A program made the translations under genes and the position numbers. The notes beneath the pieces were generated by a model. It was not told the origin of the DNA. It ran no database searches and was given only the letters and a program-made list of their open reading frames with translations. Of a DNA stretch of 64,000 nt, positions 12,150 to 24,700 are shown one piece after another (within the stretch, counting starts at the first letter, position 1; the number at the start of each line of letters is the position of its first letter). Origin of the DNA: Ophiocordyceps camponoti-saundersi (nom. inval.) (lineage: Eukaryota; Ascomycota; Sordariomycetes; Hypocreales; Ophiocordycipitaceae); NCBI GenBank assembly GCA_003339415.1, contig PDHQ01000077.1, positions 62,001 to 126,000 on the forward strand, given 5' to 3'.

Positions 12150-15100
12150 TTAAAAGTTATTAGTATACTATTATTATATTAGATAGAGGCTTTATAGTCG
12201 ATCTAGTTAATAAGGCCTTTATAGCTAATAACGCCCTCCCCGTAATCTAATTACCCTAACTAAGTATAGTTAAAATAGTAAATAACGAACTCGCGATTAT
12301 TAAGAGGGTTACTTACCTTTAAGTAGTTATAATAGGAATCTTAGCTAACGTAAAGGTATATATACTAGGAGACTATAACGATTAAGATATTCTATTAGGC
12401 CGCGTATAGCTAAGACGCGTTAAGGCTATAAAATACTACGTAAAGGAATAGCTAGAGATTACTAGCTTAGAAAGTACTATTTAGATTATTCCGATTTTCC
12501 TAGCACCTAATTTATTTAAGCTAGATAGGAAGACGCTACGAGCCCCTAAATATCTAAAAGCGGTCGCTAACGATAAAAATAAGATTATATTCGTCGAAGA
12601 TAATAAGCTTATTTTAGAAAAGGTCGAGGATATTTTATCTACTATTACTAAATAACTAGCCTCCTAAGTAAAGTAAGACTTTCTAAAAAACTAATAGCTG
12701 CCTCCCGTAAGGGCTAGACGGCGGGGTAGCTAAAAACGGTATAGAAGAAGGTAGATAAGGTATTATAGCCCTAAATCTAGCGAAAGCTAGTAATATCTAT
12801 TAGTAAGTAGGTAAAAATAATATTACTTAAGTCTATATAGAAGAAAATATATAAAGTAATAGGTCTTAAATAGGCGGTAGAGAAACCGGAGTTAACGAAT
12901 AGATAGTTACTTAAGTATTTAAGATAGCTTAGAGGAGTAGAAGAATTGCTAGAAATAGAATTAGCTAACCCGAAAGAAAATAAGGTAGCTAGGAATAAGA
13001 GTAATATAGAAAAGGTAATCTATAACTATAATAAACTAAATATAATAAACTTTCTAAAATATCCTTAATATCGGATAGACTAGGAGAAAATAAATAACGA
13101 GGATAATACTAACTATATATCGTATTTTAGATAAGTAAATATTATAATAATAAGTACTTTAAGACTTATATCTTATAAAAATATTACCCCGGACCTAATC
13201 GTTCGTCCTTTATCGGATACCCTAATTAGGGAAATTAACGCGTAGTTTAAATAAAGCCTTATTACGCTAGGAGATTACGTTAAGATAGAAGAATAGAGAG
13301 AGAGGGTTATAAGATTATATTTTACTTATAAAGATTACTTTATTTCTACTCTTAAGGAGATTCGGCTTATATAACTAATTACTTATTAAATTAAATTAAA
13401 GGAGGGAGTAACGCTAGCTATATTTAAATAAATAAGGTATAGTAAGCCTAAACGGATCTTTATAGGTAAGGTATTCCTAATAATAGAAGAAGTAAATATT
13501 ATTCGACTTATCGGTAATAATACGGAATAGGTAGCTAGAATTTTATTCGTTAAGAAGCACTTACTAAACTTAGCGGCTTAGAGAATAGTTTACGATTACC
13601 GCGATATTAATAGGAATATAGTAAAACTAGGATATCTATATTATAACCTAAAGGTCGATTTAAATTAAGTATATATTAGATAACCGATAGTTTTCTCTTA
13701 GCTAGATATATCTAATAGGTTCTAATTAATCCTAATATAGCTAGAGGATATATATAAAATAGGCTTTACCGCCCCTAATAATATATAGGAATATATTAAT
13801 ATACCGTAAGGACTAATAAGCGCCCCCTTTATATACGTAAGGTATAGGGATATCGCGTTTAGTAGATTAATATTAGCGGATAAGGTTAAATACTAGATAT
13901 TACTAGGTTTTACTATAAAGTACTTAACGTTAATATTCGTTTATATCGACGATTATAACCTTAGTAGCGAAACCTTTAATAAATATTTCGATTTCTTTTA
14001 ATATTAGTATTTCCTTAAAGTAATATAAGCGCTAATTAGTCTTACGGGTAAGAAAACGAAGCTATTTAATAGTATAGCCGAATTAGTTAGGTTTAAATTA
14101 GAAATAGGGCGATTTCGTCTAGGAACTAAGTATCGGTAGAGATTTACGTAGTTAGGAGACTATTTCTAATAATATCCCCCTTAATCTTAGGAAGAAGTTT
14201 AAATAGTACTATAGCTAACCCCGTTCCTTCGTCGTTTTATATTAAGGAGAGTAGATAGGGCTAGACTTATTAAAGAAGCGTTTTTTAAAAAGGTAAATAA
14301 AGTAACTCTATCGGGACGCTAATCTATATAACTAAAAATACGATATTAGGATAAACTTATTTAGACGCTAAAGGCGGTAAAAGCTTTATAATTCCTATAC
14401 TAAGCTATTTAGAATAACGTAATATTCGGAGTATAAACGAATATATAATTTTACCTAATAATAGATATATCCGATATTAGGACCGGGGCTATTCTCTACT
14501 AACTTAATAATTATCCTAACGGAATACTTATTAGAGACTCTAATTTCTAAGATATAAAAATTATTATATAGATATCGTTTTAGCTAAATAATTTAAAGCG
14601 GCGATATTTTATACTTAAAAAAGAAATATTAGCTATTATTTACGCGATTAAGGAATACTAGTAAATAGTAAATATATCTCTATATCCCCTTAAAATCTAT
14701 ATAGATTATAAGGGTATTATCGACTTAATAATGAATATAGCGGAAATATATAGTAAAATTACGAGGTAGATTAATATTCTATAAGAATAGGATATTAAAT
14801 ATATTTACTACCCGAATACGATAAAGATTATTAGAATCGTAGATAGTATATCTAGATTATATAACGCTTTAAAAAGCGACGCTTTAGATATAAAGGGCTA
14901 TATTATACTAGCGCTAGATATTATTAAGGCTACTTAACTCCTATTAGGTAAACTACTAGTAGGTAGAGAGGTATCTTACCTCCGGGCGGCTATATCCCCT
15001 TAGCTAGGAGACTCGTAGTATACGGAAATTATACTTTTTCTCGTTAATAGAATATAAGCACTACTAAATAATAGATATCGCTATATTTAAAAGATAGTTA

Positions 15101-16330
15101 TTAGATATCGAGTTTAGAATAAGATCTTATATTACGTCGAATTAAATAAATAGTAAGCTAAGTATTATCTATAATCGAATATCCGGTTAAAATTATAGAA
15201 TACTTATAATATATTAGGCTATTTCTTTAAGGAAAAGACTCTAGCGAATTTAAGAGGAATCTTATAGTAGCTAACTCGTTAATCGGATATTACCTATTAT
15301 TATATATCCTATATAATTTACTAGTAAACCGCACTACGCTTACCTAAGTTAAAATATAGATAGATTACGATATATAAGCCGTAGGAAATAGTAATTATTA
15401 ACTTTCTAGGACCTATTACGCCTATTAGCGCTCGTAAGTATTAATATATTCTAATAGCCGTAGATTATACGATACGTTTTCTATTAACTTAAGTATACGA
15501 AAATATAACTAGCTTAGAGGTAGTAGATATATAGTAATATTACTAGAGTTTAGTATTTAGCTAGCTTAAAGCTATTTACTCGGATAACGGACGCTATTTC
15601 GCTAATACTATTATAGAAGATATAGCTAAGCGATATAGGGTTAAATAGAAGTTTAGCCCGGTCTTATATCTTTAGAATATTAGACTAGCGGAGAGGTATA
15701 TCTAATTAGTGAAAAACTAATTACGAAAATAGAGTCTTAAGCGGTCCGGCATATCCCTAGAGGTATAAAATAAAGCGTTACTTTAGATTACTAATATACT
15801 AAATTCTTAAAAAGTTAAGATTTTAGGGGTAACTCTAATAAAAGCTATATTAGGATTTAACCCCGTAGTTATATACTAAAATAAAGAAATACCTAAAGCT
15901 AAATAATCTAATTTCGACTATTTTAACCGGGATAACTAAATAGTCTACAATTTAGTATTAGCTATAGTAGAAGAAAAGGATATAATCCGGGATATTTTAG
16001 CTAACTTTAATACGACTAAATATAATACTAAGCTACGACGTGCCTTATAAGTTAGTAACTTCGTATAGGAAAGGTAAGATAAGGTAAATATATTATATAG
16101 GAAGTTTATAACTATATAGGATAACCTATTTATTATTATTAAGGTTATCTTATCTATTACGTATCTAATCTATAGCGTTATCGGACGTTAAGTTTTGCGA
16201 AAGCTTTACGTAGATAATCTTAAACTATTTATACTACGTAAGGTATATTTAATACCCCTACGGCGGGTAATATAGGATATAGCTACCTAATAAGGCTATA
16301 AGCTAGGCGAAGGAATAGATAAGCTTTAAG
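12150..16330 (+). pseudogene. B1 pol: protease, RT, RNase H, integrase (RIP-dead)
   Basis: Gene order PR-RT-RH-INT marks a Ty3/gypsy element. The protease lies near 12170-12450, with a D-x-G start at 12182 and a DILLGR string near 12385-12410. RT spans about 13540-14130, with VYDYRDIN near 13590, a FTAPNN/EYIN strand near 13770, and intact FVYIDD at 13936-13953. RNase H lies near 14460-14880 (DIS...GAILY, EILAIIYAIKEY, IDYKGIIDL). The integrase core keeps all three catalytic acids in one frame: Asp 15463-15465, Asp 15583-15585, Glu 15691-15693. The last two are 35 residues apart, as in D,D(35)E enzymes. No chromodomain was recognised after it, unlike family A. Premature stops are nearly all of Gln or Trp origin. 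Confidence 0.85.
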
Positions 16331-17089
16331 GTGAGGACTTTTACGCTCGTGGAAACTCGCTATTATAAAAAGTTAGGGGGGGGGAAACGCGTGGGGTTAA
16401 GCGGTAGATATTAAGTTAAGTTAAGCGGTAGATATTAAGTTACTATAGTAGATTATTAATAGCTGTTAGCCGGCTAAGGGGCTAAGGATTATTAACGGTT
16501 ATTTATATTTATTTTACTTATTATCTTTCTCTTTTATTTTCTATTTTTTTTTTTTTTTTTTTATACTATACCTTGCATACCTTTAACCTCGTATACCTTC
16601 GTAGGTATCGTGCACTCGATTATATCTTTATATACTTTATTTTCTTTTAGCTATTCTCTTAACCTATCTCTTCTTCTTACCTATATATATTTCTTCTAAC
16701 TTATCGGATATTAGTTTATATATAACCTTTTCTTCTTACTTATATATACCTCTTCTAACTTATTAGTATATACGATTTCGTATTACTTTTCTCTCTCTTT
16801 ATCTTACTAAGCGTTAACGTTATCGTTTTCTTATTATACGCTCCTTTTCCTTATTTCTTTTTATTATATACTACGATCTATTATCGCGTATTTTCTTCTC
16901 CTTATCGTATACTTATTTCTATTATCGTATACTTATTTTTACTCGTATTCTCTTCTCTTTATTATATACTCGTTTCTCTTATCGTGCACTTATTTTTCTT
17001 ATCGTATATTACTATCTTCTATCTTTATATATATTATACCCTTATATACTATCCGTCTCCTATTTCCTATAATTATCCCTATATAAGTA
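16331..17089. other. B1 post-integrase spacer, pyrimidine-rich, with residual CA/TG
   Basis: No domain is recognisable. Direct repeats of a GGTTAAGCGGTAGATATTAAG-like unit occur near 16397-16442. A T-run of about 20 follows at 16541-16561, then a long C+T-rich stretch on the plus strand to about 17060. Several CA and TG dinucleotides survive (TGCA, GTGCAC, GTGGGG). In B2 the equivalent is 36750-37500, reversed. It could be a leader or internal promoter for the third coding region; that is inference. Confidence 0.55.
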
Positions 17090-19479
17090 TATAAGATTAT
17101 AGATTACCTAATAGAAGAAGAAATTAACCTTAAGAAGAACCTTACTATTTATAAATAATATAAAACTATACGATAAGAGTTTAAATAATACTAAGAGATA
17201 TTTTACGAGTAAATAAGGGAAAACTAGAAATTTAAGGTTTCTAAAAACTTAAAGATCTCCCTTATTATAAGCACTTTATATAGCTATATCTTAGCTAAAT
17301 AAGTAGCTAAAGGAGATTAAGTAGCCTAGTACCTCGCTAAGGTTATATAAGATAAATTAGTACTCTTAATAGTTATAGTAAATATTTAAAAATTCTAAGT
17401 CCCGGAATAAGATATTATAATAGATATATTACCGAAAAATTAGCCTATAAAGCTAGATAAGCTTTAAAAGTTATATAAGATAGTATATAACTTCGCTAAT
17501 ATTAAAGTTAAGAGGGGTAAAGATAGTAAATTTCCTCTAATAATAAAAATTATTACGGTAATAAAAAATATATAGAAATAGATCCTATTTACTATTAGCG
17601 AATCTTTCTCTAAAATAGCTTAGCGTCTATATAATTATATAATTATTAATATTAAGTAACTAATTTAAGATAAGCCTAAGGGCTAAGAAAATATAGATAT
17701 ACTAGGAGCCGCCTTATTTAAACTAGCACTTAAAGGAAATAGCTATAACTAATAATAGGTAATCGCTATACCCGGCTTTAAGGCGGGAGCTTAGAACGCT
17801 AAGAAAGTATCTAAGTTTAAGGTTAATTAGAATATACGATACGTAATCGAAAAGAGAGCTACCTAGCTTATGCCGCTAATTTCTATTATAAAACCGATAA
17901 TTAAACCGATAAATAAATAAGAAGAAAATAAATCGGATAGTTATACTTTAGTCTCCGTAAATAAAATTAGTAATAAGGACGAATAGCGTTCGTTAATAGA
18001 TAATATACCTACGAAGACGCTAATAAAAACGCTAATAAAATTAACTTTAGCTAAGCTGATAACCCCGAGTTTAAGTTCTACTAAAGCGATATCTATTCCG
18101 ATAAACTAACTAATTCCCTCTTAAACGACCCTATTAGGAAGCTAACCGATTCCCTCTTAAATAAGCCCGTTAAGACTATTATAGAAATCTATTAGATAGG
18201 GATAGATAAAAACTACCCTTACTAGTTCTACTATTATAAAGATAACCCTTATTAGTTTTACTACCTAGGTTACGACCCCTACTAGTTTTACTACTTAAGT
18301 TCTAACTTCGGTTTTAATAAAAAAAGTTATTACGACCCTAGCCTCTAATTCTAATACCTAAGTTCTAATAATAGTTACCTCCGAGGCTGCTACCTTTACT
18401 ATAATAGCTTTAGGAAAGATAGTTACTTTATAGATATCTATTCCTATAGAAATAGCTATTCTATAAACCCCTATATTAGTAGTAATAATCCCGCCTAAGC
18501 CCGAGTAGCCCTAAGCTACTTAGATTATCTATATAATAACTACGAACTCGAATATTTATAAGAGAGAGACGTAGACTATATTAATAACTAAGTAATAAGC
18601 TAAGATAGAAGTATTAGCGAATATAATAAGTGCTAAGATAGAAACGCTTATAACTATTATAAATAAGTAGAAAGTTAGATAACTAACTAAGTAATAAATT
18701 ATAATAAATAAATAGAGAGATTAATAAATAACCGAGATAAGAGAAATTATCCGCTATAAACGTACGGAATTTTAGTTAGCGATAAAAATAAAGCGAGGTA
18801 TTAGATAGATAATATCTATAGAGGAGAATAAAAAGATAATCCTTATAGTTTATAATAAATTAATAAGGATACTTAATTAAATATTAATCTAATTAAAAAA
18901 ACCCCTAATAAATGCGACCGACGCTACCTAGTTATAAGGGGCTATTAAGGAAGTATTACGGGATATTTTCTAGTCGATATTAATCTAGGAGGTTATTAAA
19001 GAAATAATATATAATATTTTTTAATTTACGTTAATTCGAGATACTATCTAAACCCCTCTAAGTATAGTTATTAAGTTAATATTACGCTAAGTAATAAAAG
19101 CGTTTTTCGAAGAGTTCGATAGATAGACGATATCGGACCTATCTATATAATATTCTAACTAGATACCTAAGTTAAAGAGGCCTATTATCGCTACCTAGGA
19201 CCTTTCTATATAATATTCTAGCTAGATAACTAAATTAAAGAGGCCTATTACTACTACCTAGTTAGGCGATAAAATAATTAAAAAGGTAAAGCTATTAGAC
19301 TAATTAGACTAAGGATAAGAAGAAAGGTCTCTTACTAAGTCGAGTAAGTTAACGGAAATTAGGGGCATACCGCCCTAATCTAGGCTATTCCGATTTAGGC
19401 TATTTAAAAAGGGTTATAATAGAGAGGTTTAGATAGAGAAGGTGGTCGTAGGCGACTATAATAAAGATACCCCCTACTT
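17090..19479 (+). pseudogene. B1 third coding region (ORF3) downstream of pol, unidentified
   Basis: A coding-like tract of roughly 790 codons sits between the integrase and the 3' LTR. A frame starting near 17100 (IDYLIEEEINLKKNL) reads on to the LTR, with stops mostly explicable as former Gln or Trp codons. It has a Ser/Thr/Ile-rich middle and a hydrophilic C-terminal part with FFEEFD and two KLKRPI repeats. Those repeats come from a 63-bp (21-codon) tandem unit at 19136-19261, which supports coding. An alternative frame at 18200-18900 also reads well (Tyr-rich PYQFYY repeats), so the frame is not settled there. No family recognised. The position is that of env in envelope-carrying gypsy elements, but I see no signal peptide, fusion motif or membrane anchor, so I do not call it env. 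Confidence 0.5.
19136..19261 (+). repeat. 63-bp tandem duplication inside B1 ORF3
   Basis: Two units, 19136-19198 and 19199-19261, each begin GACCT and end CTACCTAG. The length is a multiple of three, adding 21 codons. B2 carries a single unit (about 28680-28745), so the duplication arose in, or was lost from, one lineage. Confidence 0.85.
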
Positions 19480-19676
19480 TATTAGGCAGGCGTTAGAGGA
19501 TAAGGCATAAGGGGATAAGGGATAGGAGGATAAGAAAAGGGAACTTAGAGGAATTATTATTATTATTAGACTTACTATTAGACTAATAAAAAGGGATCAC
19601 GACTACTACTACCCTAACGTATAATACTATACGATCTAATCTGATCCTATAATTTAAGACCGATCGAGGGATTTTA
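19480..19676 (+). repeat. 3' LTR of B1 (197 bp)
   Basis: Begins TATTAGGCAGG and ends GGGATTTTA, near-identical to 9314-9509. TSD gcga follows at 19677. Confidence 0.9.
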
Positions 19677-21422
19677 GCGAGTACTTAGCGAGAGCGGGTA
19701 AGTTATTTAGCTAAACTAGTTTCCGGGCTACGTAGTTAAGTAATAACTTTTTCTCCGCTATCTAGAATAAGCCGATAAAAAGATTTTAGGCGTAATCGGT
19801 TACTTAGCAGATTTCCTACGGAAAATACTATTTATTAATTACTAAGGTAATAATTAGGTGCTTATAAACTAAGCTAGCTTAACGGCCTTAGAAATTAATA
19901 AGGGGGATAGGATAGATAGGGATAAGCTTACCGCTTAGGCGCTTTACTACTTACTTTACGAAATAATAACTAACTAAGAGATAGGTATTTACTCCGGTAT
20001 TATATAAAGTAAAAGTACGAAAAGCTATATTATTAATTTAAACTTAATTATTAATAGTAAATAACTCTTTTATTTTCCGTCTTACGCGCGATATTTTTAA
20101 GATTATTAAGGAGCCTTATAATAGTTTTACTTTTTTCCCGAATTAGAGTTATCTAACCGAATAGAGTTAAGTAAAAGCGTCTAAACTTTACGAACTCTCC
20201 TTACTTTTTATTAATCGGGGTAGTCCTTAGCTATATAGCCCTTTTTTCTATAAATAAAATAAGTGCCGTTTTCCTAGTAAACTTTCTTCTCGTTTTTACT
20301 AAGGGCCTAGCCTTTCTAGTAAGAGGTTATAATTATAATTATAATCTTCTTCTACTTTTCCGGGGTAACCTTCTTATTTACTTAGCTTTTATAGGAAAAC
20401 TCTTAATAAGTTAACTTTTTCTTTTAATAAAATACGGCGTTTTTCACGTACTCGTAGAATTCCTTATACGTTATATATAAATTTTTAGCTTTTATAAGAA
20501 AGCTTAAGTTAAGATTAGTAAGTAGATAATCTTAAAGCGTATACTTAATCTAAGCTAAGGGAACTTAAGTTTTAGCTATAAGGTAGTCGAACTTTATAAG
20601 AAACTCTTAAATTTCCTACTTACCTATTAATAAGAAGTTTAGTTTATAAAGTTAGTTTATAGCCTTAGTAAATTCGTTAGGATTTCTATAAGTAGATTTT
20701 AAGTATTAGATTATTTTAGCTAATCTAAAAAAGGGGCGTTCCTCTAAGTTATATTAGGTTTCTAAGAGTTTATAAGCTTTCCTTTCTAATACGCGGAATA
20801 ATATACTTATCCGGTCCTATTTATCTCGAAAAGTTATCTTATCGGACCTTATTTTATTTTTTAAGTTTATAAGGAAAGTACTAAAATCCTCCTTTTTACC
20901 CGAAAACTTACTTACCTCTTTATAGCGAATTTTCGTAGAATTAAAATAGGAGGGGTTTAGCTATCTTACCGGGGCTATTAGCGTAAAGGTATCCTAAGCG
21001 GCCTTTCCGGTTAAGATAAATATCTTTTTATTTATATTAAACGTAATCGATATTTCTTAATAGGTCTTTTCTACGTTTAAATTTTAATCTTTTTAAGTTA
21101 ACTAACCTTAAAGTTTTATAACTTACGCTTATAATTACGCTATCTCCGCACGCTACTTATATAATATAGTTATATTAATAATATTTTAAGAAAAGGTAGC
21201 TATTATCGTAATTTAGTTTTCGCTAATATCTTATTTTATTATAAGGTTAGGCGTCTCCGAGGCGAGTCTTCTTAATCGCCTAAAAGTCTAGTTAGGGGCT
21301 TTAGATATATATCTCGAAGCTAATCGTAATCTATATATAAGTTTTTTTCTATCTTATACGGGGATATAAAAGCAAGGTGCGGGTTTCTTAATCGCTTGCT
21401 AGTAAATTTAAGCTTAGAATAG
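19677..21422 (-). pseudogene. Chromovirus A gag (A2), RIP-dead
   Basis: Gag portion of A2, between B1 and the 5' LTR, which would form the virus-like particle. Near its C-terminus a zinc knuckle is readable at 20220-20261 on the minus strand: Tyr-x2-Tyr-x4-Tyr-x4-Tyr with KKG before the third and IAKD before the fourth. This is a CCHC box in which every Cys and the His became Tyr. No ATG start survives, so the N-terminus cannot be fixed; the region next to the LTR (about 21330-21422) is probably untranslated leader. Confidence 0.72.
20220..20261 (-). other. CCHC zinc knuckle with all four ligands mutated to Tyr
   Basis: Spacing x2-x4-x4 between four Tyr codons (TAT/TAC) matches Cys-x2-Cys-x4-His-x4-Cys of retroelement nucleocapsids. 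TGT/TGC and CAT/CAC all become TAT/TAC under CpA-to-TpA mutation on one or other strand. The same four-Tyr box is at 33339-33380 in A3. Confidence 0.8.
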
Positions 21423-21747
21423 TATTATAACCGTAAAATATATTAACTAAATAATAATATTAGTATTATAAATAAAGATTTTAAGCTAAGGGGAAGGGAA
21501 AAAAAAAAAGGAAAACTCCCGTAGGCGAAATCCTAGTAAAATATATAAAGGTATATACTAGTAAAGATAGGAGAGGGTAAGGGGAAATCTTAGTAAAAGG
21601 TTAACTTTATTTCCGGGTAATTTCCCCCTAAGGTTTTCTTAAGGATTTTACGATAAGGTTTCCGAGGTTACGTAACTATAGTCGGAAATCCTCGGAAATC
21701 ACCGTAAAATATTTAGAGGAAATCCCTATAATTACTAGCGCGTAATA
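21423..21747 (-). repeat. 5' LTR of A2 (325 bp)
   Basis: Starts TATTATAACC and ends GCGTAATA, followed by TSD aatag. Differences from its partner at 5451-5774 are mainly C/T and G/A. Confidence 0.9.
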
Positions 21748-21752
21748 AATAG

Positions 21753-24700
21753 CGCTATAAACTACCTTAGCCTATCTCCTCTAATATTAAACTATAATTA
21801 AAGCTTAATTACTACTTATTAGTAATTATAATTATAAAGTAAATACTCTAATATATTAACTTATATTAATTTTAGCTTACTAATATATTTTATATTAATA
21901 TTTTTAAGTTTAATTAAAGCTAGATATAGCTTTATTTTATATAAATTATTATAATTATAATATTATTAATTTACCCGCCTTATTTACGATTTACTTTATA
22001 TCTTAAAAAAATTTATATTTACTAGGTTTAAGTTATTATCTTCTCCCTTATCTAATAACTCCTTAACTTTTCTAGCTATTTTATTAATAGAAGTAACTAT
22101 AAATTAACGCTAGCTTTATAACGCGAGTTTATTTAGCGTAAAGCTACTAAAACTTAAAATAAAGTATATCTTACTTAGAGTTACTATTAGTATAGTAATT
22201 TATAATAAGTTTAATATAATAGTTAGCTATAAAATAATTACCTACTATTATAATAAGCTTAGAGTAATAATTAGCTTAGGTAAAGTTACTTATCGCTAAA
22301 ATAAGCTTAAAATAATAATAAGATCTAGCGTAATAGTAAGCTATATATTACTAAGGGTAATTATTATTAGCGTTAGTTTATTATCCTTATTAAGGAATAA
22401 CTTATCTAACTTTAAAATTTTTAAATATTTTAGTAATAGCTTATAATTATAAAGCCCCCTATACCTCCTTAATATTTCGCTAAGGTATAGCTTAAGTTTA
22501 TATTTCTCTAGTAATTTTAAGTTAGTAAGAGGTAAATTATATTAGAAACTAAGTAATTAAAACTCTTAGCTAATACTAAGTAATTAGGTAATTTAAGGTA
22601 AGGTAACTTTAGGTATCTAAAAGATATAAAATTTAGCTAAATCTATCCTTATTATAATAGTATTATAGTTTACTATAGCTACGTAAATATTAATAGCTAC
22701 CGAAGCGGCCGCCGCCTTAACTAAAGTCTCCTTTACTATAAATAACCTAGCTACCCCCTTATTAGTTAAGCCTATCTTTATTATATTTAGCGCTAATATA
22801 GCCTCTAACTTTAAAACTTTATTATTACCGAAATTAACTTAGCGTAAGCTCCCTCCCTTACTCTTTTTAAAATATACCTTAATAAGATATAAACGCTTTA
22901 AATCGATAATAAAAATAAGTAGTAAGTTATTATTATTATTATCTATATCTAATATAATTATAAAAGTCTTAGGCGCGGCATAAGCCTTCTTTTTAGTAAG
23001 GCGTATTTAAATTACGGTAAGAGATATCTATCTTTTACCCTTACCTTTTAAAAGCGCTATAAGCGCCGCCTTAATAAGCTTTGTTATCGCTAGCTTACGC
23101 GTTTTACTTATTTTATAAGTTATATCTACCCTTACCTTAAGCGAAACCTAAGCTAGCTTTCCTAGCTTCTTAAGTACTATTTTTACTTTTTTACTTAAGT
23201 TTAATATATTATAAGCTATACTTATAAAGCTTAAAGTTTATTAATTAATATAGGCGTCGATTTATTTTAAGGTAGCGTAAATTAACTTAAATATAAAGAT
23301 AGATATCTCCCCCCCCTTTTCCTCCGCCTCCTTTACTTTTTTTATAACCTTAATATAGATACTTTTTAAAGCGTTCCTTACTTTAATTATATTTTTATAA
23401 ATATAATTTTAGCTTAAATTTTAAATTAAAGTAAAATTCTCCTTAGCTATAGCTTATATTTTTTTAAATTTTTATTACTTATTATAATACTTAGCTTATA
23501 TAGTATATAGCTTCTTAGCGTTATCCTTAAATTAAGGATATATAAGTATATAAGTAAAATTCGTCCGGGTATAAGTAACGTATACGCGCGCGTTTATAGC
23601 TACTATATATTAGCTTAATCTTATTAATATATAGCTTAAATAAAGCGTAATTTATTTAGCTAATCTTAATAGCTAGCGTATAAATAATAAATATAATCTT
23701 AAATAAGTTTAAAAATATAACTATTATAAAGCGTAGCTTATTTATTATTAGCTTTTATATTATAATTATAAGCTATTATTATTATAATAAGGGAAATTAA
23801 AATTAATATTATTTATAAAAAAAAGGGGCCCCGCGCTATATAAGCTATAAGATTTTATACCTTATAATAGCTTACTTACTAATTATAAGGCGCTATAGTA
23901 TATATTAGTATATACCTTTTTACTTTATAGCGGTATATATTTCCTTCCCTTACCGGAGTTTTAGCTTATATTTACCCTCCTACGGCTAAGGTTCGCGGCC
24001 GCTTTTATCTTAGTAACCCCTAGACCCTAGCTTAATTTACCCTAAACCCGCTATTATAACCTAGCGGACTAGCACGAGGCCCGCTATAGCACCCTCTCCT
24101 TACTTACTATTCTTACTTTACTAGCTACCGACTACTTAGTAAGGGGTTTTCCCCCGGGCCTAGCTTAGTTTTTCCCCTCTTCCTACCCTCTATATGCTTA
24201 GATACCTTATAGGTCCCTAAAGTAATATAATATATATAATATAAAAAGAAAAAAATAACTTTATACTTTTACTTTAGCTATATTTCGAAAGTAAGATTAT
24301 TACCCTTTAATAATTTTTTAAAGCCTTAAATATTTAAGAGATAAATAACCTTATTACTTATAATATCTTCTCTTTTAAAAAATATAACTTTAAGAAATAT
24401 CGCAAAATATATATTTTCTATACTTAGATAGTTTATAAAATTAAAAAAACCGGAATAAATTACTTGTATAAGGAATTACGCTTTATTATTATAAGTTATA
24501 ATAATAAAAGTAAAAATATTATCTTTATTTAATTTTTAATAATTTAGCGCGTTAGCTAGCGCTTTATATTAGCTTTTACCTTTACTAAACTCTAAGCTAG
24601 TTTTAAGCTTACTTTATAAGATATTATATAAGTATACTTATAATTTTATTTTAATTTTAAGCGTATTATTATCGCTACTTTTCTAATAAAAATAAAATAC

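Larger units (their letters stand above)
9314..19676 (+). mobile_element. Ty3/gypsy element B, copy 1, full length (10.36 kb)
   Basis: Inserted between gag and pol of A2. It has direct 196-197 bp LTRs and a 4-bp TSD gcga (9310-9313 and 19677-19680). The uninterrupted A3 sequence at 32800 reads straight across this site, confirming a clean insertion. Order is 5' LTR, gag-like region, protease, RT, RNase H, integrase, noncoding spacer, third coding region, 3' LTR. A second copy, B2, lies at 28266-44527 and has the same 4-bp TSD length. Confidence 0.93.
5451..21747 (-). mobile_element. Chromovirus A, copy 2, full length, split by B1
   Basis: Bounded by identical TSDs aatag (5446-5450 and 21748-21752). 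LTRs are 5451-5774 (3' LTR in sense) and 21423-21747 (5' LTR). Removing B1 and one 4-bp TSD leaves 5930 bp, against 6027 bp for A3. The 97-bp difference is accounted for by a 48-49 bp duplication in each A3 LTR. It was inserted into the C-terminal end of LINE E. Confidence 0.93.

Noticed and set aside
17090..19479. Calling B ORF3 an envelope gene
   Set aside because: Position fits, but no signal peptide, cleavage site or membrane segment could be seen.
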